Shown here: positions 40,040 to 56,950 of the stretch, piece after piece
Layout of the letters: every line of letters starts with the position of its first letter
Position numbering within the stretch: the stretch's first letter is position 1
Source of the DNA: Medicago truncatula
Taxonomy: Eukaryota > Streptophyta > Magnoliopsida > Fabales > Fabaceae
Assembly: GCF_003473485.1 (NCBI RefSeq)
Contig: NC_053044.1
Location: 50,756,091 to 50,820,090 of the forward strand
Direction: 5' to 3'
DNA: 64,000 bases
The notes under the pieces: model-generated
The model's database searches: none
Told to the model about the DNA's origin: nothing
Seen by the model: the letters and a program-made list of their open reading frames with translations, nothing else
Translations under genes and position numbers: made by a program

Positions 40040-40047
40040 GTGACTCT

Positions 40048-41577
40048 AGGAACTCCGGATGATATATGTATATATATTTTTTTAAAATTAGTTGATTGGT
40101 TAGAAATTCAATTTTAAGCTGAATAAGTGAAGTGTTTGAGTACTTTAACTTGTACATATATTATGCAATGTTTTTTTTTTTTATCAATTTCGATGATATT
40201 TATTCAATCTAGAAATATTTTTTTTGAAATTTAAAACATAAAAACAGATTAAATATTTTTCGGTACCTAAAAAATCACGAATTGTTAAGTTTAGTCCATA
40301 TAAAAAATTAATGTTAATTTAGGCCTCAATAATATTGTATTTTATTTAAATCAGTCACCATTATGATTTTTTTAAAAGAATACATAAATTTAATCCTCAA
40401 AAAAGTCCTAACAAAATATTGATATGGTTTAAAGGTGAATAAATTTTACTGGAAGACTGAACTTAAAAGCTCACGTAAAGACTAGAATTGGAGTATTTAT
40501 CACCATAAAAAAGTAGGATCAAATGTACTCTTTGACCTTTCAAGTCTTTGTCATTGTACGATTTTGACATCATTTTTTTGAAGTTTTGACTCCCAATATG
40601 TTTTTTCCTCTGAAATTTACCGTAAAGCGAAACCATTTAACAGGGTGACACTCAATAAAGGAAGGGGCGGTTAAATGTGGCAAAACCCCCCCTAATTTTA
40701 TGACTCGGGACTCGAGTTAACTGTTAGGTGCTATGCTTCGTATATCCAAGGGTTGTTAAGCATTTGTGCTAGTTGTCGTGCGTATGATTGTCGTGCAAAC
40801 AATCATTTCTCATATATTTGTTGAAAATATTCTAAAATCAGCAGATTGTCTATCTAATTCAAAAATTTTCACTCATTTTAATTTTCTGTTTTTGTTTATA
40901 TTCATTCCCGTATTAGGAAAATAGAGCTTGGCAATGATAAAACAAAACCTAACATAATAATATGTCGTGAATTCAATAAGAATAGTGGGCTTGTTAGAAG
41001 AAGAAAAAAGAAGAACAAATAATAATGACAACAAATAAAAATTCAACTTAGAACGAATTTAGAACCAATCTGCAAAGCAAATCAAACAGTAAAACCAAAT
41101 AAGAGAGATAGAGAGTAGAGAATAACATTGTGATTGTTTAAAATATATGGTGAATAACACAATCATATCTATCTAATTTGGTTGGGTATGTACCCTCTTT
41201 TATATTCAATTTAAATATAATGTTTAATCCATCAAAATTGAAATTAGGTGGTAAAAAATAAGAACAAAATAACTTTTTTTTTTATCCAATTAAGGGAGGA
41301 GGGCGGAATTGAAATTAGGTGGTAAGGATATTCACAATGGTGGGTACTTCACCTATTTAACAGCATACTAAACAGGCACCTCTATTGTGGAGTATAATAT
41401 TTGGGTGCTTATGGAGAATGATGGCTATGAAAACACCATCTCTCTTCACCTCATTTAATAAATCATAATGAAATAAATAAATTTTGGTTGAAATGTAATG
41501 ATATATAATTACTTCTGGGACCTATTTAGTAATTTCATTTGAGGTGATGGGTTGAAGAAAATGATGCTTATTAAGTA
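40048..41577. other. AT-rich spacer
   Basis: No gene was recognised. MITE-like text (phrases such as TTAAGTTTAGTCC and GGATCAAATGTACTC) lies at about 40250-40530, without clear ends. Confidence 0.3.
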
Positions 41578-41725
41578 CTCCATCTGTCTTTAAATATAAG
41601 CAAAATTAACTTTTTAGGTTCATTCATTTAATGATGTATGTGATCCATATTATGAACCACATACATCATTAAATAAATGAACCTAAAAAGTAAATTTTGC
41701 TTATATTTTAAAACGGAACGGGTAG
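41578..41725. mobile_element. Stowaway (Tc1/mariner) MITE, copy 2
   Basis: This 148-bp near-palindrome begins CTCCATCTGTCTTTAAATAT and ends, inverted, CTACCCGTTCCG. TA dinucleotides flank it (41576-41577 and 41726-41727). Its core (TTCATTCATTTAATGATGTA) matches the element at 33637, so the two belong to one family. Confidence 0.8.
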
Positions 41726-41742
41726 TATTATTGTAAAATGAA

Positions 41743-42814
41743 GGGTTAAATATGTTTTTAGTTCCTAAATTTTACGCTATTTTGATAAATAGTCCCTACA
41801 TTTAAGTAAATGTTTTTAAAATCACTATATTTTACTCCCGTTAACAAATTTAGTCCCTGACGTTAATTTCCAAAGGGAATGCTGACATGGCATCAAGTGG
41901 CCCCCAATTAGTTTGTGATGTGGCCAAAATAACAGAGACACGTGGATGTATATGTGGCAGCAATGGTCCCACAATTAAATGAATATAAATTAAACCATGT
42001 TTAGTGTTAAATTGTAGTTATGAAAAAGATTAACTCCATACATTAACTTAACTCCATACAACAACCCTATCACTACCCAACTCATCTAATGCCATTTTCT
42101 TACAACCTAAACAAACAACTTTTCTACAAAACACAGGTTGATAAACACCAACACAAATAGCAGAAAATTCATAAATTTCCCTTTCATCTTTTCAGCACTT
42201 AACTTCTTTGAAAGCCTTGCACTTTTTTTATAGTTTCTTCAATTAACTCTACAGCAACTGCAGCAACATTTGAATCATTTTGAACTACTTCATTTGATGT
42301 AACTTCTTCATTTTCTCTATTTCATCATCAACCCATAAAAACATATTGCAGGTCACACTTTTCATCTGAGAAACAAAACAAATTCTACTTACACACAAAA
42401 TTAAATTGAAATTAAAACATAAATGGTCTGGGTCTTGGTTTGGAGAGAAGAACTTGACGAACTCATACCATTTTTCAGTATGCTTCGAGCCATGGTGAAG
42501 GGGGAGTTCGAAAATGAGAAAGGGAAGAGAAGGTAGCTTCGATACAGATGGTGAAGGGGACAAATCGAAATCGAAAAGGAAGGAAGATTAAGAAATTTGG
42601 GAAGGTGAATTTTGGGAGGAAGAAGAAATTTGGAAAAGGAGGAATTTTGGATTGTAAAACGTTAATGGAGGAAGAAGAACAAGAAATTAACGACATGGAC
42701 TAACTAAATTTGGTAACCGGAGTAAAATGTAGGGATTTTAAAAACATTTACTTAAATGTAGAGACTATTTATCAAAAGAACGTAAAATGTAGGGACTGAA
42801 AAGATATTTAACCT
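41743..42814. mobile_element. 1.07-kb Mutator-like element with non-TIR cargo
   Basis: Inverted arms of about 115 bases (GGGTTAAATATG versus AGGTTAAATATC, with matching AATAGTCYCTACATTTAAGT further in) enclose roughly 840 bases. The 9-mer taaaatgaa flanks both ends exactly (41734-41742 and 42815-42823). The interior has a purine-rich segment at 42480-42690 that could derive from a host gene, as in Pack-MULEs, but no protein family is recognisable. It starts 16 bases after a Stowaway element. Confidence 0.88.
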
Positions 42815-42823
42815 TAAAATGAA

Positions 42824-44040
42824 TGATGTAGACAAAGATGACTCATTTAAGCACTCAAAATGGGGTGCTCCGTTGTGAATGGTCTAAAAATGAAAAACAA
42901 AAGACTTTTTATATAATTAGGTTTTTATAGATGTGCAACATAGACATAATTTTAACTCTAGAATGAATCAAGTTTAATTTACAATGATATTCGTTAAAAT
43001 AGGTCATACGACACTATAATTATTTTATTTTTTTGGCATTTAGAATTTCAAACATTATAATAATTCATGTTTATTTCTCACAAAAACACCACCCAGAAAA
43101 AAAATATTCTCAGAAAAGATCTTTAAGCTGTGGAAGTCGAAAAGTGAAGAAATTGAATATATAAGAGTGAACATGATAATGTTAAAACGTTGAATTCACA
43201 GACAATTATAGGTAGCAATAATGGATCTGAATCCTCTGCTGCTTTATTGTCTCCTGCCATCTCTCCTGCACAGATCCAACGGCTGAGAGAAAAGGAAAAT
43301 AAAAGCGGTGACATCACAGGAAAGAGAAACAAATGGGTAAATCAATTTTTTTTCATCATCTCTCCCGCCTTATCCTCTTGCTGTTGTTGCTGTGAGATTT
43401 CTTTCTTGCATCATCTCTTTGTCAAAATCATTGTTAGAAAGCATAATCAATCACAATTTTACCTATCATGGATGAATTAACAACTGGGTTTTAGCAGGAT
43501 TGATTTTTTCTTTTAAAATATTAATTTTGAATAGAAAAGCATAACATTCAAAATAACAATTCACCATTTTTGCATGTGAAAAGCCATTGAAAGAGGGGAA
43601 TCACGATTTCACCTATGCCCAACTTGTTTCTCATCTATTGTTCTTTTCCTTTACTATTTTTGTTGACAGAAAAAAAGGTTTAAATGTTGTTTTGATGTTT
43701 TGTCTGAAAGTGGTAAAGATTGATTCAATTAATTTGTATTTTGGGTTACTAAAATCAACACTTTTACCGTAAAAGAATCCCAAGAGAACAACGGCATCGA
43801 TGAAGAAGAAAACCCAGAAAAATGAATAAATGTGATATTTTTCTCTCTCCTTTAATTATGGCATTTTTCTCTTTTAATCAAAAAATCGTTGGATTAATCC
43901 AACGACTCAGGATTGCGCAGGAGGGGCTGCAGATAACAGAAGGCAGGAGAGGATCCAGATCCACCAATAATAAGGAATGGTTAGAAGTTTTTTATAACTC
44001 AAACTTTGCCACTTATTCTTAATTATTAATGTTAGAATAT
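42824..44040. other. Spacer with weak inverted segment
   Basis: Text around 43220-43280 (GGATCTGAATCCTCT, CTCCTGC) recurs in inverse form around 43900-43965, suggesting an old inverted-repeat element. No gene was recognised. Confidence 0.3.
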
Positions 44041-44256
44041 TAGATTAGATAGATGTGTGTGTGGCTTTTTTAGAGGTGACAAATCATTACAATTTTAGCT
44101 CATGGAATTAAGAGACAGTGTAAAGTTTTTTTTTAGAGGCGACACATTATTAGAAGATTAGATTAGATAGTTGTGTGATGCTTTTTCAGAGGTGACACGT
44201 CATTACAATTTAAACTCATGGAATTAAGAGAGGGTGTGAGGTTTTTTTAGAGGTGT
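44041..44256. repeat. Two-copy tandem repeat, period about 118 bp
   Basis: TAGATTAGATAG starts one unit at 44041 and the next at 44159. Both continue with AGAGGTGACA, TCATTACAATTT, CTCATGGAATTAAGAGA and a T run. Confidence 0.7.
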
Positions 44257-46800
<2,544 letters not shown>

Positions 46801-48095
46801 ATGATGTTTGTGTAAGTAAAACTCGACTTTCTTAAAACTGAAGAGATTGTGCATTCATCCCCGTTTATCATTATGTTGTGTTTGTTGTTACTTTGTTCTA
46901 CTATTGATGTTATACTTGGGAGATTAATTTTGTTTATGTAAATGCATTTGTTTATGTTTGTAAAGGCTCAATTTCTGAAAATTTGTGATATAAACGAGTG
47001 TTATACACTTCAACTTGTAAGAAATTGAGAGAATCCAACAAGAATAATCAAACTTCACTCTTTGACATTATGTTAAAAATTGAAGAGAACAGGACAAGAG
47101 TTGAGTTTCAAGGGTAGTCTATAGAATGTTATGTAGTCTTGATCTTGATATGATAATACAAATAAAGGACTTAACTGATATTTATATAAATAATTATATA
47201 TAATCCAATATAATGAACCTAATTGGTGTGTCAAAACTTTATAGGAATCCAGTTGCTAATTACATTAATTTGTTAAATGTTCATGGTCTATTACAAGATA
47301 AATCCTAGTCCCTCCTCTCAATTTGTTGACAAGCAAAACGGAATAGGCTTCCTCATTCCTCCCGTAATATGTATCTCAGAAAACTATAGCACTACTGTAA
47401 TATTGCATCAGTTTGATATCATAAGCTGGAGAAGGCTTATATGAACATTTCTAGACCATTGTTTGGTGGAAAATATTAGAACACTTGATTGAAAAAATAC
47501 TGAACTTTTGAAGGGCAGGAAGGCATAAATGTAACGTTGTTAGCACTGCAGCCAGAAAGAGCTTTGCCTTACATGCTGGCGTTAAGTTTTAGTAAAGAGG
47601 ATAGAAACTACCATAAGAAGCTGGTCTTACATATACAAAAATCATAAATAAAATTATTTGGATGCACACAACGATAAAAGAAATTAAAAGATGAAATAAA
47701 TCAGGGACACCACTCAACATCATTAAATCAATTTCTCTTAAAAAAAAGCATTTGTGTGAGTGTGTCCGAAAGTTAAACACATATTTTTTACCTGCCCATG
47801 CTGCCATATCTAATGCTGAAAATAATACTAGTACTTCAACAATTTTAACAAAAAAGACAATGAATGGAAAATAAGCAACATTTGATACTAATTATAATGA
47901 AGCAGTAGCTGAAATGTCATAGTCTGCTATTATGTGATTGGGGCCACTCTACACAAATCTACAAGTTGAATAATGCAAACAAACATGCATATCCTAAAAT
48001 ACAGTACTCTCATTATCTGTGAGGAGCCTTTCTATAACATACCATTATTTGCCTCTTTGGGGTACTTTCTATCCTCTTCACATTCAATTTGAACT
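46801..48095. other. Spacer between PRISE copies 2 and 3
   Basis: The 3' UTR of copy 2, then AT-rich intergenic DNA and the promoter of copy 3. A minus-strand ATGGCAGCATGGGCAG followed by GTAAAA (47807-47792) looks like a first exon but no continuation was found. Confidence 0.3.
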
Positions 48096-49336
<1,241 letters not shown>

Positions 49337-50396
49337 ATAATATCCACGTTGTGGCTTTTCTTTTTGCTTTCAATTAAATTCGAGTTGCTTAATGATTTAA
49401 CGAAAAAGTCTATGCATTTATCATTTATCTTGTGCGTGACAAGTTGGTCACAAGTAGAGAAACGTTGAACTTTATAATGAATGCTTCAATGAACTGCTGG
49501 CTTCTAGATCTACCAACACTCTCGGTCCATTTTATTTAATTCTACAGTAACAAGTTTTGTACTGCCAAAATTTATTTGACAGGATTCTCCCTTGCATCAA
49601 TTTAATGGGACGTTAAAAAATGAACAAACTGTGACCTTCAACTAAAACAATGTTGGAAGAGAGTGGTTTCTTCAAGAGCCATCATACTAACTTCAGCTAA
49701 GCGTAGCTCATGAATCCCAGCTCCAATGAAAATGCCTTTCATTCTCAGCTAAATCTACCAATTCAAATTTTCTCATCTTGACCGTCCAAATTCAACTACA
49801 AAATTAGGCATAATATTAGAACTAATACTCCAAATGGGTTTCATATCAGCCAACATTAAGCTCCACTAAAGTATTAGTAATTGTTTAGGAGAATCAAATA
49901 AAATTTTGTTTGTGACTTTATTTACTTTCCGGTCGAATTTTAAATTATTAGAATATTTCTCTTTTAGGAATCGAAGGGTTAACATCAAAAAATATCAAAC
50001 AAGACTCACATAAGAATTTGATCCAACAAAAACAATTTTAGTAGTTATACATAATAACTAGAGATCAATTTTTATACATGTAAAAAGTTTTACATTCTTG
50101 ACGAATTAGAGCATAACCAAAAAGAAAATAAAATAAAAAGGTCATATACTTTTATTTTCTAAAATGAATTCACTAATCATAAAAATAAATAAAAAAATTG
50201 ATCACAAGTCTAAAGAAATTCTTAAGAATGGACCGGGTCCTGGGTCGAGATCCGGTAAGATTTTCCGGGTCCAAATGGCCTTCCAGTTTCTATCGTCCAC
50301 ACTCTAGACTGTAAGTCTGTAGGATCAGCGACAACAAGAGTATCTATCTTAACTGGCTTTCCTTTCATCTGTCTGCATAGAAAGAAAAGAAAAGAA
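49337..50396. other. Spacer and leader of the TGD5-like gene
   Basis: AT-rich intergenic DNA, then a higher-GC stretch from 50230 that is probably the promoter and leader of the next gene (purine tract AAAGAAAAGAAAAGAA directly before the ATG). Confidence 0.35.
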
Positions 50397-52779
50397 ATGG
50401 TAATCACAAACTTCAACGGTGCCGGCATCGGATTTGGTATGCCAAATTTCGTTATCATTCATTCATTCACCTTCTCCAATCTCTATCTAATTCACGTTTT
50501 TTTATTTTGCAGGTTTCGGTGTTGGTTGCGGTTTTGGTGTTGGATGGGGTTTCGGAGGTCCGTTTCAGTCTTCAATTTCATTTCTAAATTCTTTTAGCCC
50601 ACAATTCAGAAGTCATTTTTTCATTTCATTCTATTCTAAAGTTGTCACTTTAGACCGTATGTTTGTTTATATAACTGATTGTATATTGGTATTTAGTAGA
50701 GGATCGAAAGTTTTAGTTTCATTCGTTGCTTTTTCTCGGCAGAGGATGGAAAATGGGTGGACTAGAAGAACTTTCTTAGATTATTAGAGAGTTAATCAAT
50801 AAGAGCTTATAATTGGAACACATGATTTAGTATTTTAAACCATACTCCTGCTTTCTAGATTCCTTATATTCATCCGGCTTTGAGTTTTTAATCTGATATG
50901 AAAAAGTCTAATGGCGTCACAAATTACTGTGAAGTGATTGCTTGGCAAGCTTCTGTTGATTTGATCAATTTTTATTTGTTTTATTTTCTTTTTACTGCAG
51001 TTGTCAGATGATTTGTTATGTGTTGTTGTTCTTCCCTGTGTTATTTCCTTTCTGAGTATCAAAATCCTAGAAAATAATGCAATGCACTATATATCTATTG
51101 TTCAGTTTTTGTTACTGTATTAACTCGATGAGTATTTTTGTTTGTAAAAATGCTCTAGTCAATACCAAGTTAGCTCCTCCCCACCCCCATCCGTCTCTCG
51201 TCACTTTTCTTATTACTTTAGAGATAACTTGTCTGATCTTTTATCTTTATCTGGTGCACAGGTATGCCATTGAACTTCTTGGGTCTTGGTGCAGGTATGA
51301 TACTCATGAATCTTGCTTCCTTCTCTCTTTCTATTAATTTCAATTTTCAGCATTTAATGGCTAGGGTTTCTATATGATATGGCTAACGATTTTCCTCCAA
51401 AACCAGTATCATGTATGTTAATTTCTAGGACCTCTACATCAAGGCAAAATCTATGGTTGACCACAGTATTAGTTGGTCTACAGAAATCATTATTTCTAGA
51501 CTGTTGGTTTAATTGAGCTAACAAATTTTATTATGCATCAACCTCACCAAATTGCCTTTCTCTCTCCTCTATCCCACTCTCTACCGTCTCTTCCCCTCCC
51601 CTTTGATCATCAGAAAATATCCATCCTCCACCTAAAACCTTAACCTTTTGAAACAAACAAATAACAACTTATTTTTCTTTGATGAACTCACTTCACTAAT
51701 TTACTCCCACCTTAACTTCCCCAAAACCTCTCCTCTACTTCATCATTAACCCTATTATTCTTACTTACAAAATATTAATTAACAAATTATTTATCAAATA
51801 TATATATATTTATATAAAATAGAGTTATGCATAACCCCACCGGCGTCTTATTAGAGTCCAATGTGATTCCCAATTTAGGGTGTCCCAAATCGGGCACTTG
51901 ACTATTGGTACATCTTTGTTCTCAACTTGAGTTCCGACGCTTGTTCTCCGGTATTTCTCTTCAATTTCTTGTACTTCAACGTCGTGCGGGGAGTAAAATG
52001 GACACATTGTTTCACCGAATTTTAAGGTGAGTGGAGGGTTCCGGTTCCACTGTGAGAGGATCCCAACTGGGTTTGCTTCGCTGCACATTGGTTACTATGA
52101 CAGTGATGGTTATGGGATTGGAGGAAACAGGAACGGTACTGAAGGGCTGGTTGCTGCATTATCTAACTTCCCATATGACATCCAGCATGATTGAGAGATT
52201 TCCCTATTTCCATGAAAGGTGGCCACTAAAGGGGAAATGGGGCGATGGGTGGATGAGAATGAAGGAGGAAGAAATAAAAAATCAGTGTAGAGGGTCCATT
52301 TAGATTTGATGGAATTGCAAGATCTAGTGGTTGAAATTAAAAGAAAACAACCTATTATGGTGTCCATCATAGACATTGTCCTACATCAAATGTTTATGAC
52401 TCTAGTGACTTGGTTGTTAATGTTTATCCTTCTGGTTTTGTTAGTCTTATTTAATAAGGATATCAATTGGAAAGAATCAATAATTTATTGGATAGGTTTC
52501 CTTAATTCCCCTAGGTCCCCACTGTAACCACAAAATGACTATTATTTGTAAGGTTCAAAGTTTATTTTAACATTTCATATCAATAAATATGTTCAATTTC
52601 ATTTTGAAGGTGGAGGCTGTGGTGTTGGAGTGGGGCTTGGTTGGGGTTTTGGTAGTGCTTATGGTAGCAGGTATCGGTTGTCAAGGATCACATTTCAAGG
52701 AGTGGAATTTGATAGTAAGGAGAAAAGTGATAGCATGGAGTTGTCAAAATCCAGTCCAGAAGTAAGAAATTCACGATAG
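50397..52779 (+). CDS. TGD5: TGD5-like glycine-rich chloroplast envelope lipid-transfer protein
   Basis: Four small exons (50397-50436, 50513-50557, 51262-51294, 52610-52779), all split in phase 1 inside Gly codons, encode 95 residues. The protein is [13 protein letters not shown], then runs of [27 protein letters not shown] and [18 protein letters not shown], and a polar tail [18 protein letters not shown]. This matches Arabidopsis TGD5, a small Gly-rich envelope protein that links TGD4 in the outer envelope to the TGD1/2/3 ABC importer in the inner envelope for ER-to-plastid lipid transport. Length, Gly-rich membrane span and the MPLN and YRxSRxTFQG blocks agree. Intron 3 (1315 bases) contains unrelated inserted sequence. 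No other genes of the pathway are nearby. A symbol is given because the whole sequence, not just composition, fits. Confidence 0.88.
51825..52300. other. Unidentified insert-like segment in TGD5 intron 3
   Basis: This part of the intron is richer in GC than its surroundings and has an 87-codon minus-strand frame (51825-52088) reading [38 protein letters not shown] and [20 protein letters not shown]. The composition is protein-like but I do not recognise the family, and no ATG context or splice partners are apparent. It may be a captured gene fragment. Confidence 0.35.
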
Positions 52780-54089
52780 GATCTGTGTCATTGCACCTTC
52801 AAGTTAATGTAGATTGCTACCTATTACTGGTCTGCCATGAACAGGGTTGCATGGCCCTATGCCTATGGACACAAATAACATTTCTAATAACATGAAGCCA
52901 CAAATCTTGTCTAAAACTTTTTAGTTCATTCGCATTCACTGCAACTGATAATTGTATTAGTTAGGAGTAGTTTATGAAATGAATGGTACTAGTATTTTGC
53001 TGGCTTCGTAAAAAAAATTATACTCCCCCCTATTTTGATTATAATGAAACATTATTGGTATTTACTGTCTAGGACTAGGATATAAAGTAGTATAAACAAC
53101 ATAATTTTATTGCTATTATTTTTAGAATCTTATTCATTCAATTAAAATTTTACTACCATCCATGAGAACCAAAATGCTTTTACAACCCAGCAGTAAATAT
53201 CATCAATGGTACTTTCAAAAATGTATTAATTTATAGTGAAGTCACTAATATAAATTGTACTTAATTAAACTTAATTTTTCATCAAGACTGACTTTCAATA
53301 TTTTCTGTTTTTATTGTCTCTTCAACTAATAACATAAAAGAGCATATAACAATTTTCGAAAATAGATCTAACATTTTAAAAAAAATTGTAAATGTCAAAA
53401 CATTGTTTCATTATCTTTCATAATCCATTCATCTTAGTTTGCCTTCCACCTTCTCCCTATAACCCTATCAAAAATATTCACTAAAATCATAAAATTGTGC
53501 TGTTAGTTACTTTCGTTTATAATTGAGATTGGAATGAGTATATCATATACAAAATTGAATTCAACTGGTTGACCAGAATTGGACTCAAATTTCTTAAATA
53601 ATGTCTTAATTTGAAGTTTTGTAGATGAAAAAGAATGTAATTTGAAGGGGGTGAGAAAACCTCCCTAAAAGATATTAGGTATCGGTTAAGTATCAAGAAC
53701 AATAGTCAAAAAACTAAAAAAAAAGTAAAATCTATCATTTTCAAAGACTTGTGTGTTCAAGTTTCAAATCCTATTTCCTAAAAAGAAAAGTTTCAATCCT
53801 ATTATGCCGTATACTATGTTATGTAGTAACTTTTTTTAATGAGAAGAAAGAGCCACGTAAAACAACTTGTGCAATGTGCATGCTGAAACTCACATCTATA
53901 AATCCAATAAACGACGGATACGTCGTAAGATTGTTTGATCTTCCTATCCAAGTCACCAAGTGGTAGGTAGACTGGTAGTTGATAACCTATAGAAGATGTT
54001 ACTAATATGTACTGCCACATCTACCACCCTGCCTATAAAGTACCAAGCTTATTGTTTCAATTTTCTAAGTCAAAATCTCATTTACAAGC
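52780..54089. other. 3' UTR and spacer before cytochrome b5
   Basis: No gene was recognised; AT-rich throughout. Confidence 0.35.
54034..54039 (+). promoter_or_regulatory. TATA box of cytochrome b5
   Basis: TATAAA in CCTATAAAGTACC lies 56 bases before the start codon. Confidence 0.5.
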
Positions 54090-54667
54090 ATGGCAAATCA
54101 AAGAGTTTTCACTCTCTCACAGATCTCCAACCACAAGTCCAACAAAGACTGTTTGCTTGTGATCAACGGCAGAGTAAGTAAATTAATCCGTTCATTACTA
54201 AAAAAAAGGCATTATTGGTGGTGTGTTATTTATCTAAAATAAAGTATCTCAATAATATCATAAACATATTTTAGAAGGGTCTTGAAAATTGCTTAATTTT
54301 TTATTTGTAGGTGTTGGATGTGACAAAGTTCTTGGAGGAACATCCAGGAGGAGAAGAAGTGATAGTAGAGGTTGCAGGGAAGGATGCAACAAAGGAGTTT
54401 GATGCTGTTGGACACAGTAAAGTAGCTCAAAACTTAGTCCTAAAATACCAAGTGGGTGTACTTGAAGGTGCCACGGTTGAAAAAGTTGATGGTAAGGATG
54501 TTGTTGAGGACAATGAACCAAGGAGCAAAGAAATGAGTGCTTTTGTGATCAAAGAGGACAGTACGTCCAAAACTGTGACATTTCTCGAGTTCTTTGTTCC
54601 AATTATTTTTGCTTGTATCTATTTTGGTTACCGCCTCATCACCATAGCAGACACTGTTGATTACTAG
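54090..54667 (+). CDS. Cytochrome b5, tail-anchored
   Basis: Exon 1 (54090-54173) and exon 2 (54311-54667) join in phase 0 to give 146 residues. Cytochrome b5 carries electrons from NADH- or NADPH-dependent reductases to desaturases, hydroxylases and P450s on the ER face. Residues ~6-80 form the heme domain, with the axial His in EEHPGGEE and the second axial His in AVGHSKVA. Residues ~122-140 ([21 protein letters not shown]) are a single C-terminal membrane anchor. The tail after the anchor is short (ITIADTVDY); its low charge leaves ER versus outer mitochondrial or plastid membrane open. The exon boundary after INGR is the usual one for plant cytochrome b5 genes. Confidence 0.94.
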
Positions 54668-56908
54668 ATCAAATCACAAGAAAATTTGTGGTCACAAGAT
54701 TTAGGCACACCATTTAGGTGGACGGACAAAAAAGAAAAAAATGTATGAGTATGTATTTTTATTGAGGTGACCACCAAAATATTTCTCTCAAGTCATCCTA
54801 TTGAAACTTTGTTTTTGAAGGTGATAATGGGAAATCGTTTTAATTCGTGTTTTTTTATTAACAAATGTTACTGTTTTAATTGTTATGTGAGTATTTTTTT
54901 TCTCCTGTAAGGGTTTGAACTCTGAATTTTTGACTCATACTCCTTAAATTTCTTAGCTCAATCAAGTGAGATACCATCATATTCATATCTCTTTGTACTA
55001 CTGGTAAGTGCATAAAAATGTGAGTACAGCAGAGATACCTATAGCATAGTATACTCTGTTTGGAAACCTTTTTTGGTTACATTTCTCTTTGTATTACTGA
55101 TGAGCGCATAAAATTGTGAGTACAACAGGGATACCTGTAACATAAGAAATCTTTTTTGGTTACAAAGCTAAATGAATAGTTCCTTAAAATTGATTCTGAT
55201 AAAATATGAGTTGAAGATGGAGCGATTTGTGTTAAGACATTCATGTAAAAACAATTTGAACTTTAAATTTATGTGTAAAAATCAATTCTATAATCAAAGA
55301 CTATAAATCTTAACTTCAAGTGGAATCGATTCTAAAGACAAAATCAATTATACTTGATAGCAACCAAACATATCATAATCAATTTTAACCATTCTAGAAA
55401 TGGAACCAGACATACTGATTTTTGGAAAAGGCGACACTGATATGTAGTTTTTTTTTTTTTTTCTTCTTCCAAAAACGTACCAAAAATCTTATGATTTTCC
55501 TATGGTCCGGACTACACATATAATTACTCGCTTAATACACCTGTTTTAATTAACTTTTTACAATAAGCTGTTTTCATTTATTTGTCCTTCAACTTGTCCA
55601 AAAACATTATTTGTACTTCAAAAAGGAGAACATCACATTAGATAATAGATAAATAGATACGTGCTTAGCCCTAACTTCAAAGTTCCAGGGGCGCCTCTGT
55701 GCTTGTGAATTCACATGAATGAAGATAGTACATTTCAATCTCAATTTGTATGTACAAAACTTAATGTTTTCGTACATTATATACAATTCTCATACCGAGA
55801 AGGCATACTTTAATATACATTACAACAGTTAGTAGGCCGATTCACTTTGGCATGTACAACTTGTGAACAGAGAAGAAACACAATTATTCATGAGAACATG
55901 GGGAAAAGACAAAAAAATAGTAAAGAAGTGGTACATCTATGTATCAAACAATGCTCTAAATAATTATCTCAAAGCACTTTACGTGTTATATTGACACCTC
56001 GTATGCTAGTGAGAACCGTAAAAAACCTCTCGCTTGCTTAAGCGACATCATAGATTATACGAACTTCTGACTGTCTATATATATCCCCAATTTGGAAACA
56101 TACAAAAACTGACATAAGATGCATCTATATCTTCCCTTCTACATTGCACAAAATGCAATTAAAACTGCACATAAATCAAAATTGTAAGCCAACAAGAATG
56201 AGAGGAGAAAGGAAAAGAAAACTGAACAGAAGTAGAATCCATATGAGCAACAATTGAACAGAGCAATTAGATTGAGATAGCTTCTAAGCCTTCCGTCAAA
56301 CGGTGAGGCATAAGAACCGAAGGCTCGCACAATACCCTTTGGGAGGAAGAAGCACTCAACTATACAATTCCATAGGACTGCTTTAAAAGAGGAAAATGTG
56401 ACAATTCTTACATGATATTTAGAAGTTTTCCAAAACAAACTGCATATTGTTTATTCTTGGTTCTAGAAATTTAACATAACCCCGTGTCGGTGTGAGCCGC
56501 CATATAACAGCAACAAAATCATCAACACAAAAAAGTATGATTTTTTTTCCCAAGAAATGCCGTTCATCAGCAAAGGGATGGAAAAAAGGGGGAAATAAGT
56601 AAGGTTTTAGGACACCGAGTTAGAGGTAAATGGAAATCATTATGAAAAGGACATATATATTATTGGAAGTTGTAAGAAGCGGGAAACATGGAAGTGGAAA
56701 TGACCAACAGGTTGAGAAATGCAGGTGCATACATTTTTGTAGACACGTCTAGATACACAAAGATTCGGAGCTTACCAATGAATCATAGAATAAAAGCAAT
56801 CCAGCGGTTATTTGAGCACACACAAAGATCAGAACTTAACAATGACGCAAAGGATAATAACAATAACAATCCAGACAGTTATTTGAACACACAAAGATCA
56901 GAGCTTAC
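54668..56908. other. Spacer with a two-copy tandem repeat
   Basis: A ~96-base unit starting TCTCTTTGTA occurs at about 54988-55081 and 55084-55161, both with GCATAAAA-TGTGAGTACA, GATACCT and TTTTTTGGTTACA. From 55700 to 56900 the sequence lies downstream of the minus-strand syntaxin gene and probably holds its 3' UTR and last codons. A 99-codon minus frame at 56139-56438 has no recognisable domain. Confidence 0.45.
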
Positions 56909-56950
56909 CAATGAAGCAAAGGATGATAACAATCCAGACAGTCAATTGCA
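56755..56950. repeat. Three degenerate tandem units overlapping the syntaxin exon 4 donor
   Basis: On the plus strand the word ACACAAAGAT-nnAG-CTTA-CAATGA, followed by a run to CAATCCAG, occurs near 56755, 56819 and 56890, with a period of about 65-75 bases. On the minus strand this corresponds to the end of the transmembrane exon and its GTAAGC donor, repeated. Confidence 0.65.
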
